A stretch of 64,000 nucleotides of DNA from Pyrenopolyporus hunteri (taxonomy: Eukaryota; Ascomycota; Sordariomycetes; Xylariales; Hypoxylaceae), in assembly GCA_902806595.1 (NCBI GenBank), contig CADCXC010000009.1, forward strand, positions 930,001 through 994,000. The letters run 5' to 3'. Position numbers and translations under genes: made by a program. The notes under the pieces were generated by a model. It was not told the DNA's origin. It worked only from the letters and a program-made list of their open reading frames with translations, and searched no databases. The first letter of the stretch is position 1. Every line of letters begins with the position of its first letter. Below are positions 1-10,403 of the stretch, piece by piece.

Positions 1-511
1 GAAATGATCATGATCAGGAGCTCTCTTTTCTTTTTCTTTTTCATATCATTTCTCGCGTCCGATTGTTGCAACTAATCATATCATTCCCTGTCTAAAATTC
101 AGGGGGAGGGTCCTCTAAAAGTAAAGTAAACCGGACGCGAACGCCTAAGGTTGTTGTTGGGGCTTTCCTGCGCGTCGTAGAACACACAAGCTACCTACTC
201 GCGACCTTTTTATTTGTCTTTTTTTTCAAATGCCTTGCCTATTATCCCCCCGCCCTCCTTTGCCGATGCGTATATGCAGTAAGTTGCGTACCTACCCTTA
301 GGTAGGTAGTAACGCACACCTAACAATAACGACGAGACGCGGCACTACGGCCTATTCCCCCTTTTGACCATTCCGTTCCCTCGCCGCTATGCTAGGATAA
401 CACCCATCATCTCCTTTCTCAAAAACAGGGTACATGATACGCTTCTTCCCTAGTGAATACGAGGCGCTCGAATCGTCCGTCTAGTCGTTAATCGAACCGT
501 CGAAGTCGGCT
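1..511. other. Intergenic, 3' side of eIF3f
   Basis: I see no gene here. The stretch has a pyrimidine-rich tract near 25-45 and a short CCTTAGGTAGGTAG tract near 295-310, the first of many such tracts in the window. It probably contains the 3' UTR of the minus-strand eIF3f gene. Confidence 0.5.
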
Positions 512-1726
512 TCACTCGCCGTTCTCGCGCGGCTCCCGCTGGCCGCCGCCTCGGCCGCCTCCACGACCACCTCGCTTCCCGCCGCGCTGGCCTCTCTCGC
601 CGCGCTCGCCCTTGCCACCTTCCTTCTCGCCCTCCTTTCCGTCGGTCTTGCCGGACTCATCGTTGGCCAGGGCGGCCGTGGCCAGGCGCTGGCTCAGGTC
701 GATCTGCGTGCGGATGCTATTGGCGAGGTAGCTGACCATGAGCACGTCCTGGATGTGGTTGTTGAAGTCGGCCTCGACGCCGGCGGGGTCGACCTTGGGC
801 GCAAGCGACAGCGCGCCCATGAGGTACTGGCCCAGGGCGTTGTTGGGCTCGCGCTCCTCGTCGATGACGCCGCCGACGTACTCGGACACGCGCTCGAGCA
901 GGTCCTGGGCGTGCTCGAGGCTGCGGGCGAGCGACTCGACGTCGGAGATGACGGGCGCGGCCCGCGCCTCGGCGTCCCGCGCGCTCGAGATCAGGTCGAG
1001 CGCCGACCGCTCGGCGTCGTTGGAGGCCAGCCGGTGCGGCACCTGGATGAACAGGCAGGACTCGGAGGCGCGCTCGGGGTTGACGGCGATGGGGGCCGAG
1101 ATGTAGGCGCGGGTGCGCACGGGCGCGCCCGGGTCCGCGGCCACGGTCAGGTGCACGGCCGGGTGCGGGAACGTGCCGGTCTCGGGGCTCGCGAAGAAGT
1201 TCTGGATTAGCGCGCTGAAGCTGTTGAGCTCGTGCGACGTCGTGTACCAGCCCAGCAGCGCCTCCCGCGGGTGCGCCCGCAGGTGCAGCGACAGCATGTT
1301 CTTCTGGTACTCCACGTCCACCTCCACCTGGTCCTCGTTCTCCGTGTGCGGGATCGCGAACGACGACGACACGTTCACCTCGCTTCCGTCCTCGGTCCGG
1401 GTCCCGACCAGCGCGCCGATAACGCGGGACGAGCTTGTCGGAGCGGGTCGGATGTCACGACGGGTGGCATGGTCGAGGATGGAGAGGATGGCCTAGTGTG
1501 TTTTTGCCGCCCTGGTTAGCGAACCGAACTAGGTAAGGAGTATATATAATAGGGGCTAGGATATACAGGAGGGTTATCAATGAAAAGGAGGTCGAAGAAG
1601 AAGAAGAAGCAGACATACTTGTGGTTGGATGTTGACGGAGAGCGGGGAGAGATTGCTCTGGAAACTCAACGCCGTCGGCGCCAGAGGCCGCGATAGATGG
1701 AGGAAAGGTTCCGTATCCACGGCCAT
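512..1726 (-). CDS. Translation initiation factor eIF3 subunit f (MPN-domain protein)
   Basis: Non-catalytic MPN subunit of the cytoplasmic eIF3 complex, which recruits mRNA and the ternary complex to the 40S ribosome. I join two exons: 1619-1726 (starts at ATG 1726-1724, 36 codons, N-terminus [20 protein letters not shown], ending NIQPQ) and 512-1492. The 126-nt intron 1493-1618 has donor GTATGT and acceptor TAG. Exon 2 opens AILSILDHA and continues [17 protein letters not shown], the family's MPN start. The total is 362 aa, close to the usual eIF3f size. The MPN fold covers about residues 30-165 and is followed by the helical C-terminal region common to these subunits. The last 45 residues are a Gly/Arg/Glu-rich, RGG-like tail, as in other filamentous ascomycetes. 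The JAMM zinc ligands of catalytic MPN+ proteins are not evident, which fits a structural role. Confidence 0.93.
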
Positions 1727-2194
1727 GATTGCGGTATGTGAAGGCCGGTATGCGGAGGAGAGGCGGATTGATTAGGGTTGGGTGCTCAAGATCCTGTTGT
1801 CTCTCAATCCGATCAATGGACTTTTTTATTATTTTATTTTTTAGTTTTCTTTTTTTAATGGACAAATGTTGTAATTTTCACGTTCTGGGCGTAGTGGGGT
1901 ACTCAGCGGGTTGTGGGCAAGGCTGAGAGGGAATGGGGGGTAGATAACGATAAGAGAAAAAAAAAGTTTGGTCGACAAGGGTTTGGCGTTTCTTGGTGAC
2001 GAATTAGTGGGATGTGGCGTAAAGATTAAATACGGGTCTGTGGCTTGTGCGCAAGAACTTCTGCAAGGCTGATATCGGATTCTTAGAATTTCTTATTCAG
2101 TCCAACGTTGATATGAGAATTCCATAACAACTAATTAAATTCCTTCTTTAAATAAAGCAAACTCTGTGGCATTGAATTACTTGGGCCTCAGATT
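1727..2194. promoter_or_regulatory. Shared intergenic between divergent eIF3f and UTP25
   Basis: The 468-bp spacer separates the minus-strand eIF3f start from the plus-strand UTP25 start, so it should hold both promoters. It is AT-rich, with T-runs near 1825-1860 and an A-run near 1957-1968. I see no specific motif that I can name. Confidence 0.4.
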
Positions 2195-4503
2195 ATGCCA
2201 GGTAAATTCAAAGGGGGAAGCCGTCGGGGAGGGCCCCCTAAAGGAAGGGGCGGGAAGACGAAGGGGAAGAGACCCTTTGGAGGCCCTAAGTTTGACAGCG
2301 CGAGATACGCAGATATCGAGTAAGGAGTTTTATAATCAAATCAGCCCCTTTTATAAGATCAAAAGTTTTTTACCTAACATTCTTCATAGGGAAGTAGAAG
2401 AGGACGGGTTCCAAGAGGAACAGCCTCCATCGGATGAGGCTTTTGAGGATGGCGGCTCTGGGTCAGAGGATGAAAAGGAGCAAACTCTCAGCCGGCCATA
2501 TCTCGCGTTGATGCAGAGCTTGTCAAAGGAATCATCGGCTCCTAGTGCTAAAAGGAGAAAACTTAACAACCAATCCAAGGAGGTCAAGCCAACCACGAAA
2601 TCTAACCAGCAAGAGACTACGGAAGTTGACGAAGATGAGGATGGGGAACGGGATATTGACCGCGTGGAGGAAGCGGAGGAGGGGCCAGACGACGAGGTAG
2701 CCGGTGATGAGGATGATGATGAGGACGATATACCAGATTCGTCGGACCCGTTTGAGACTCATTTCGTCAACCCGGACCAGGCCGAGGTACAGAAGCGCCT
2801 GAAAGCTATCGAAGCCAACGAATATTCTCAATCGCATTCAGAGCGGAACGGCTGGAGGATAATACGGAATCTCCCTGGCAAAGATGCTAGTCAATCAGCA
2901 CCACTTCCGTCCCCCATCTCAGGACCGTCAACTTTGAAGCTCAAGAGCAGACTTGCTGAAACGGCCAATCGAAAACGCCCAACATTTGATAAGCTGGAGC
3001 AAGTTCTTTACCCCTTAACCTTCGCATATCACGACATCTTATTCTGCGGACGGACAACGAAGAACGCTGAAAACTTGCGACGAATGGCGTGTCTTCATAG
3101 TGTAAACCATGTGTTCAAGTATGAGCCCCTTTACGAGATGTCTGAGTGGGGGAATCACATTAAACTAACTATAACCCAGGACCCGAGACCGAGTCATTAA
3201 AAACAATGCTAAACTCGCAAAGGAGAGCGAGAACAGCGATTTTGAGCCGAGGGACCAAGGCTTTACGCGACCAAAAGTTCTGATGCTACTTCCGACCCGA
3301 AATTCTGCTGTTAAGATGGTCAACGCCATCTGCTCCCTGTGTGAGCCAGAGCAGCAGGAGAACAGGAAACGCTTCGACGAAGCCTACCTTGACAAGGAGG
3401 CTAAGTTTTCCCCGGACCGCCCCGAAGATTTCCGTGAGCTCTTCGAGGGCAACGACGACGATATGTTCCGCATCGGCATCAAGTTCACTCGCAAGACCAT
3501 CAAGTACTTCGCGCAATTCTACAACTCGGACATTTTAATAGCCTCCCCTCTCGGCCTGCGCATGGCGATCGGGTCGGAGGAAGACAAGAAGCAGAAGAAA
3601 GTCGACTTCGACTTCCTTAGCTCGATCGAGATCGTGGTCGTCGACCAGGCCGACGCGCTGCTCATGCAGAACTGGGAGCACGTCGAGTTCATCTTCGAGC
3701 ACCTGAACCAGCAGCCGCGCGAGGCCCACGACTGCGACTTCAGCCGCGTGCGCGAGTGGTACCTCGACAAGCTCGCCCCTAACTTCCGCCAGACCCTCGT
3801 CCTCTCCGCCTTCAACACCCCCGAGCTCGCGGAGTTACACCGCCGCCACGGCGTCAACTGGGCCGGGCGTCTACGCATCCAGCCCGAATCCTACCCCGGC
3901 GCCATCGAGGACCTGCCCGTGAGGGCCAAGCAGACATTCTCGCGCTTCGAGGCGCCCTCCGTGGCCGCCGAGCCCGACGCCCGGTTCGAGTACTTCGTCA
4001 GCGCCGTCGTGCCGACGCTCACCAAGCGCGCCGCCCACAGCCACAACGACATCGCCGGCACCCTGCTCTTCGTGCCCTCGTACCTCGACTTCGTCCGCGT
4101 GCGCAATTACCTCTCGACGGCCCCGGCCTGCGCGGGCCTCGCCTTCGCCGCCGTCTCCGAGTACGCCGACGTGCCCGAGGCCTCGCGCGCGCGCTCCCAC
4201 TTCGCCGCCGGCCGCCACCAGGTCCTGCTGTACACGGAGCGCGCGCACCACTTCCGCCGGTACGCGCTGCGCGGCGTGCGTAGGGTGATTATGTACGGGC
4301 TCCCGGATAACCCGGTGTTCTACAAGGAGATCGTCGGGGGATACTTGGCGCGTAGCGAGCAGGATTTGAAGATTGAACCCGGGAAGGGAAGTGTGAGGGT
4401 GCTGTTTTCGAAGTATGATTTGTTGAGGCTCGAGAGGATTGTGGGCTCGAAGAGGGTCGGCAAGATGATTAGGGAGAAGGGCGATACGTTTGATTTTGTG
4501 TGA
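2195..4503 (+). CDS. utp25: U3 snoRNP / SSU processome protein Utp25
   Basis: Nucleolar SSU-processome component needed for 18S rRNA maturation, a degenerate DEAD-box-like protein. Three exons: 2195-2319, 2390-3118 and 3180-4503, with introns 2320-2389 (GTAAGG...TAG) and 3119-3179 (GTATGA...CAG). The product is 725 aa; yeast Utp25 is 721. The N-terminus is basic and Gly/Arg-rich ([20 protein letters not shown]), followed by [19 protein letters not shown] and a long acidic linker with runs of D/E. The helicase-like core then shows [12 protein letters not shown] (motif Ia region), an [18 protein letters not shown] stretch where family motif II is degenerate (VDQAD instead of DEAD), and a C-terminal RecA-like half ending [21 protein letters not shown] hydrolysis is therefore not expected, as known for this family. 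The 3' half is more GC-rich than the 5' half. Confidence 0.95.
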
Positions 4504-4931
4504 GGGAGGGTGTAGATAGATAGGGGTAGGTGCGTTAGGCTACCAGATAATGAGGAAGAATCGATTCATAGATGCTTCGACGGGATGGACTTGTGAGCGA
4601 GTAGTTTTTTTAATATTTCGTATGTGCTGTTATGGTACATATTTTGTACAGCCATGAGAAGTGTTCCGGTCTTGAGCCACTCAATGCTTCCTTGCCTAGA
4701 CCGTAGCGGCGCATGTATATGTTGTGCTTCTGGAGCTCTATGTTATCAAGACTCGAAATTTGGGGTTCGAGTCATGAAACTTTCCCGACGCCCTTATAAA
4801 CAAGGGACTATCATAACGCCTGCAAGTTTTCCGTCCCGCGAAGAGGATTCGAACCAATCATGCCTTGCCTTGCCTTATTCCCCTCCCCTCTCTCTACACC
4901 ACCATAACCACCACCACCACCGCTATCATCC
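4504..4931. other. Convergent 3' spacer between UTP25 and MRPL8
   Basis: Short spacer holding two converging 3' UTRs. It has an ACC-rich low-complexity run near 4898-4925 (accaccataaccaccacc type). Two isolated tRNA T-loop-like strings occur (near 4762 and 4848), but no full tRNA can be folded around them. Confidence 0.45.
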
Positions 4932-5673
4932 TTAACCCGCCCGCGCCTCGTCCCCACCCTGCAGCTTCCCGGTCGGATTTCCGTTGGCGCGGGGGGTCAG
5001 GTTCAGGGCGGCGACCTTCCGGACCATCTCGTCGAAGGCGGCCTCGCCGCCGCGGCGGAAGCGGGTGACCTTGGCCTTGTTGAGCAGGGTCAGTGGCTGC
5101 GAGGGCCGGCCGAGCCGCTGGTCGCGCGCCACGGCGGCGGCCGTCATCGCGAACCGCAGGTCCCGCGGCCCGTCGACGAACTCCAGGATCGCCGACTCCC
5201 CCTGGTCGTACCGCGACTTGGGCTCCGTCCGCAGCACCCGCGTGTACCCGCCCGGCCGCTTCGCGTACCGCTTGCGTAGCTCGCCGAAGAGCTTCGGGAG
5301 GAGGTCGTGCGGGGTCTGTTGGGGTTTATGAGCTTATCCTCTTTGTATTATTTTATTTTATTTCGTTTTTATTCTTATTTTATGGTTGTGGTTTATGTGA
5401 GGGCCCTTCCTGCGGGGTAGGCATTGGTAGGAAGAGGGTAGGGACGCATGGACGTACGTATAATATACCAGTGGCTGCTCGCTTGCTGGTCTCGTTATTC
5501 CGCTTGGCGAGGGTGATGAGCTTCTCGGCGAGGCGCTGCGCTTCTTTGGCCTTGGCGTACGATGTGCGGATGGACTCGTGCTGGACGAGGGACGTGACCA
5601 GGTTTCGAAGCAGGGCTTGTCGGTGAGCGGAATTCCGACTCAAGTGTCGGTACTTGACTAGACCTCCCGCCAT
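4932..5673 (-). CDS. mrpl8: Mitochondrial large-subunit ribosomal protein bL17m
   Basis: Bacterial-type L17 of the mitochondrial ribosome. Two exons: 5458-5673 (72 codons, from ATG 5673) and 4932-5315. The intron 5316-5457 (142 nt) has donor GTACGT and acceptor CAG, and phase 0 is kept. The product is 199 aa. L17 hallmarks are the start MAGGLVKYRHLSRNSAHR, the helix ALLRNLVTSLVQHESIRTSYAKAKE, and after the intron LLPKLFGELRKRYAKRPGGYTRVLR followed by GESAILEFVDGPRD. About 75 residues extend past the bacterial L17 core, as is usual for fungal mitochondrial L17. A separate N-terminal presequence is not obvious, as in yeast MRPL8. Confidence 0.93.
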
Positions 5674-6090
5674 CCTTCGATTCGATTGAGCTCTCTGCTC
5701 GGACTCGGGCTGTGTGGTTGGGGGATTGTCGTGAGGCTCAAAGATTGAGATCGTGATTTTGAGGTTCGACGAATTTTAGGTAATGGGCAGGGTACGAAGG
5801 TACTTCCGTGATCGTGGGATTAATTGGGTCTTGGCATGGACGGGCCCACTTATTTATTGTATGTAGTATGACTTTCGTCATTCGTCCAACTACTAAACCT
5901 CAATTTCGACTTTGTACCGACCTAATAGAGCCTCAGAAGACGGTTACCGAGATCAATTGGGCTCTGCTCTGTTGAGTATTCTGCAGTAGAGCTCCATAAA
6001 TTGCCCCTGCGTTTGAATAGTTCATTTATATCTCCTTAATTGGCCTCGAAACCATTCTTGCGCCATAGTGCGCACTCCGAGTAGCTCATC
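5674..6090. promoter_or_regulatory. Divergent promoter region, MRPL8 / MIC12
   Basis: A 417-bp spacer between two divergent genes for mitochondrial proteins, which could share expression. No named motif can be supported by eye. Confidence 0.35.
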
Positions 6091-6757
6091 ATGGGCTTCA
6101 CAACGGGATTCGTATGTTCTTCCATGGCACCAGCTCTTGTCTCACTCTCCGGATCATAGGCTGATAAGAAGTTGTTGATAGACTGGAGGTGTAACCCTCA
6201 CCCTTTCAATAGCATACCTCACCGTGTTAGCGCATCAGCGGAACCGGGAATACCAAGCCGCTATCTTAAGACAGCAGACCCGTCTCCTGTCCGGCATCAT
6301 CGACCCTCTACCGCCCACCTTACCACCTACAAGAGCTGAGCTTGCAGCAGCTGAGCGCGCCAACTTTATCGAGAGGGCCAAGGATCGCTGGAACGCTGAA
6401 ATAGAAGCCGCCGTCCACTGGGCCCAGAACAAGGATTGGGATGAAGTGCGCGAGGACCTTGAGTTGGCGGCTGCTAGGCTGTGGGCCAGAGCTTTCGGTG
6501 ACGCAAAAGGGCCCGTAGAGCAGGGGGAGGGTACTGTAGCGAAGTTAAAGACCGGCGCCGAAGCTACATTAAGTCAGGGCAAGGAGAAGGTGGGAAGCGT
6601 AGCCGCGGCCGCGAAGAACGCTTATGCCGACGCGAAAGCCAAGGGTTCCGAAGCGACGGCCAAGGTCGAAGAGAAGACAGAGAAAGCAAAGGGCTCATTT
6701 GTGGGTGGTATAATAAATAGCCTCAAGTGGGCAAAGGATACGGATCAGCAGCAATAA
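6091..6757 (+). CDS. mic12: MICOS complex subunit Mic12 (Aim5-type)
   Basis: Inner-membrane MICOS subunit that helps form cristae junctions. Exon 1 is only 21 nt (6091-6111, MGFTTGF). A 70-nt intron (6112-6181, GTATGT...TAG) leads to exon 2 (6182-6757), and the join gives MGFTTGFTGGVTLTLSIAYL, the conserved family N-terminus. The product is 198 aa. A single N-terminal membrane segment (about residues 8-24) is followed by LAHQRNREYQAAILRQQ and a helical region with WNAEIEAAVHWAQNKDWDEV, both typical of Mic12. The C-terminal 80 residues are Ala/Lys/Glu-rich and predicted to be helical. Without the micro-exon, a gene caller would start the protein too late. Confidence 0.9.
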
Positions 6758-7566
6758 GAGTAGGCGAAGGGACCACCAGGGAGCTCTCATCGCGACTACG
6801 AATAAGAAAGATACTTAGCAAGCGATATAAGGAGTATGGATGAGATGTGCTCCTACTGAGCGGTATGATCAGACACAGCTAAAGGTATTATAGAAAGGCT
6901 TCCTTATATCTGAAGTGAGTCGAGCTCCTGGTCTTCCAGTCCTCCCTGCCCATCCTAGCACTTGCACGCTGAGACCAACAGGGCAAAGTGCTCAGGCTTT
7001 AAACGATAATAGGTATACCTCTGTACAATATGGATAAGACTCTACCTACCTCCTAGAAGATTAATAGAATTGACCAAGACCTTAGATTTTTTACGAATGT
7101 TTGCCCCCTATGGTTGATTGTGGTGCGGTTCAAGGCGATAAAAGGGGTGAAGACCGCGGGGGTAGCTACCTAGGCAACATCGCACCTTCCTCGACGAGTG
7201 GGAAACGCGGTTGCCATGGACTCGTGATTTATTATCCCATTAGGGCTTTACCACAAGAGGGTTTAATATATATACGTACCTATTTCTCGTGCCGACGCAA
7301 AAAAGAAATAAAAAAACTCTTCTCTTTACTTAAACGGCGCGTGGTTTCATCTTCTTACACCTAATCACATTCACCTTTCCAATACCCAAGCACCGTCGTC
7401 CATCAATCAAATACGACCATTCTATCATCGACAACTTCTGAATTCCCGTTAGGAATTGCACAGAATCTCATTTGCAGAATCGCCAATAGCTCTCCTTGAA
7501 AATACTACCAAAACCAAAGCTTTTATCCCAGAATAACCTATTCCGATTATTACTTTCTCTTTCACC
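6758..7566. other. Intergenic, 5' region of the His-rich gene
   Basis: 809 bp with no supported gene. It has a weak AT-rich promoter-like part near 7250-7330 and a CA/TC-rich leader just before 7567. An 87-codon open stretch at 7101-7364 has no protein character that I can recognise. Confidence 0.4.
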
Positions 7567-8556
7567 ATGAGTGCCGACCATAGAAAGGTGTGGCCCCCTA
7601 TGCCGAGTTACATCTCGGGAAGCGAATCCGAGGATGCTCGCCGTCAAGGGCTGTATGCATCGACCCCCCGAATCACTATTCAACCACCGACTCCGCCTTC
7701 GTCATCCGATGCCGAGCGTAAGAAGAGAATCAACGCTGAGCAATCCAAGCGCCAGCATCTTCGCCCCAGTGATGCTCGCCGACAGCACAGCAAAAAGGAT
7801 ACAGACGAGGTCAAGGATAAGAATAAGGATAAGGATAAGGACGACCATCACACACGCCTCGTCCCCTGTAGCGTCCATCATCATCGCCATGGACATCACC
7901 ACAGCCACTTTCATTTCCATGGTGATAGGTATCTAGGACGCTCTGGCCGATCCCGACATCTTCTCGACGTCCAGGAGCCTGGCCCTCACCCGAACCAGCA
8001 ATCTCATCAGCGCCGTAGCTCCCAAGGCGTGGGTCCTCACGCAGGCATACCAGAATCCCGATCTCGCCCTCGCCTTCGCCAAGCAAACACTGGTTACGCC
8101 GCTCCATCTACCACTACCGCCGCTATATTTGCTGGTGCCAGCGCTGCCCTTAGTCCCTCCGGCATGCCTGTCGGAATCGAGCATGACCGAATCCTTCCTC
8201 CTCGCCCAATCATTCCACAACGCGGCGGCCAGAACGGAAGCCAACGCAGAGGCAGAAGCATGAGCAGAGCCGCTGATTCATTCACGGATACAAATGGCGA
8301 ATCCTGTACCTGCTCCTACCCCAGCTCCTGCTCCTGTTCATGCTCCTGTTCCGACTCAGAGTCTGAATATGACCGCCGTGGACGCTCGCGAAAGAAGGGA
8401 TCTAAGCGCCACCGGAGTCTACCACCGACCTCTTCCTCGAAGTCAACTGCCCACTACGCCACTAGAACTAGGCCGCGTTACTACCGAAGCCCACCACGAC
8501 GCCGATCGATTAAGCGTTCCCTAGTTGGGTTCTTCTTTCGTTTGATGTTCGGATAG
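7567..8556 (+). CDS. Unrecognised low-complexity His/Cys/Ser/Arg-rich protein
   Basis: Intronless, 329 aa, and I cannot assign it to a family. The start ATG follows a CA/TC-rich leader. Visible parts: a Pro/Ser N-terminus, a Lys/Asp run at about 84-93, a dense histidine tract at about 104-119 (HHHRHGHHHSHFHFHGD), an Ala/Thr-rich hydrophobic patch near 180-200, a Cys-Ser alternation at about 247-262 (CTCSY then SCSCSCSCSD), an Arg/Ser-rich region, and a C-terminal hydrophobic end SLVGFFFRLMFG. The composition suggests a disordered protein, perhaps able to bind metal ions, but this is inference from sequence only. Codon bias in this frame and the long uninterrupted frame favour a real gene. Confidence 0.6.
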   Translation: MSADHRKVWPPMPSYISGSESEDARRQGLYASTPRITIQPPTPPSSSDAERKKRINAEQSKRQHLRPSDARRQHSKKDTDEVKDKNKDKDKDDHHTRLVPCSVHHHRHGHHHSHFHFHGDRYLGRSGRSRHLLDVQEPGPHPNQQSHQRRSSQGVGPHAGIPESRSRPRLRQANTGYAAPSTTTAAIFAGASAALSPSGMPVGIEHDRILPPRPIIPQRGGQNGSQRRGRSMSRAADSFTDTNGESCTCSYPSSCSCSCSCSDSESEYDRRGRSRKKGSKRHRSLPPTSSSKSTAHYATRTRPRYYRSPPRRRSIKRSLVGFFFRLMFG

Positions 8557-10403
8557 GCTGGTAGGCCAGGGCGACTAGCCGGAGGATATCTAGGCCCGGA
8601 GACGAGACGAGATCAGAGAAGAGAGAGGAGAGCATATCTCATTTCTCCATTTTTAGCCCATTTTCGGGCTGATATTATGAGGAGGATATGCATTGAAAAC
8701 GAAGATCAGAATAATGGAGGAGGTAATGGGACGAAGCAGTCTGTCTTGTGACTGGTAATGCGGAGGAGGGGTGAGGAGGTTGAGGTGGATGACTACGAGG
8801 AGGGGGATAATGACTATCAGGAGGAAGAGGGTGCTGTCTTAGCTAACACCAGAGCTAGGTTGAGCACGAGCTTTGGCCAAACATACGATTTCGCGAGCTG
8901 GATGTGAACGTGAAGCTGGACGCGATCGCAGAGAGGACGCGGATAGGACACCCTCGTCGGGAACGAAAACGGACGAACCGACCGACCGACCGACTATGAG
9001 AGAAGGTCGAACACCAATATCTCCTTGTCTCAGGTGCTTCTATCCGCTGATCTACGCCCACGGAACATAATCAACGCGTGCTTCCCGCCTGGCTCTGACG
9101 AATGTCGTTATCATTAGCAGGAGTAGGAGTGAGCTAGGGCTCCAGGTCGATCCAGTGCTTGGCTGGAAACTACATCGTCTTTTATAATATTAATGCTCTT
9201 CTTTGGTCCCCTGTTTTAATACCAATTGACGAATATAGCTAGCTAACTTGAGCACCTAAGGTACCGTACTCTTCATCTTTCCGCCATGGGCTCTAACTCG
9301 CCCAAGCCGGCGGAACCGCGTCGGGCACTAAGCGAGACGGCGACTTAATGACGAGGCGGTATTTTATAAACGTTCGGGAACTCTTAACCCACTCACGCCT
9401 TTCCTCCCCGAGGACGTATTACCGCGATTGATACCCGATCGAGGGGACGATAGCCGTAGATTCCGTACAGGACCGGGATTTAAGACGGGATAAGCGATGG
9501 CAAGTAAATGTGATAGAAAGACTATCATTTAAGAACCATCTAGAACTTATCTTAGAGTAAAGGTTGGGATTGACACATACTAGCTTGTAAAATATAAGTC
9601 CTAAGGGTAGACTTCCCTTAGCAGTGGTAGCCGACTATAGCGGTCGCTTCGTATACATTCCTTATCGTGTTAACCGGGAGAGTGCTTCATTACAAGTAGA
9701 ACCACAAATAATAACCTAGACATGTATTTTCTTCTTATCACAAGTAGTCCAACCCAGCAGAACAGAGGCACATAGGCACGTATCAAGTAAAGTTTACAAG
9801 CATACTGCTTATCTCGCTCTATTAAATGCTAAGGACATCCACTCAGCTCGACGCGGTCAGTCATCTTCTTCTCGGGCAGTATATCAAAGAGTACAAATGT
9901 ATGACCCGGAACCCGATCTTGGCCATTTGCTTTGCACTTCCTCCCCTTCCTCCTCTTCTTGCCATCGGGCCCTTTTTTTTTCTCGCATTATATCCCACGC
10001 ACTTAAGCTCCGCTAGCAAAATGTAAAAAAGGGACGAAACAGCAACAACAACACGCGTGGTATCAACTGAACAAGGCCTCCCAAGGTAAACTACCACCTA
10101 GATTACCTCCTAAACAACTAGCTGGCGGGGGGATGGGGTTAAAGAGAGATGGTGAGAGGGCTGAGAGCGAACTGTCTGGTGTCGACGATAAACAGGCACC
10201 TAAGATATCTCGTAATCTGCCTAGATTCGATCGGTCGATGTATCTTCGCCGCCAAAGAAGATAAAAGATTTTTTAGGCCCGCCGCCCGACCCAAATTGGT
10301 ACCTAAAGTCTAGACTCTTTCGAAAGCCCCGTATATCGGAAAAGGAAAGGTAAATTCGGTAAATTTATACAAGAAATGTTCGAATAAGAATTCGCAAATC
10401 TAA
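8557..10403. other. Intergenic without recognisable gene
   Basis: The first part (8580-8860) is purine-rich (gaggagg-type). A fourfold CGAC run lies at about 8979-8994. The rest is ordinary mixed sequence, and short open stretches there (65-78 codons) show no family signature. The right end should contain the 3' UTR of the minus-strand gene ending at 10404. Confidence 0.45.

Noticed and set aside
755..1210. Long plus-strand frames across the eIF3f exon
   Set aside because: They are antisense shadows of a GC-rich conserved exon; the minus-strand protein has a clear family identity.
4740..4865. T-loop-like strings ggttcgagtc and ggattcgaacc suggesting tRNA genes
   Set aside because: No acceptor, anticodon or D arms can be folded at the proper distances on either strand.
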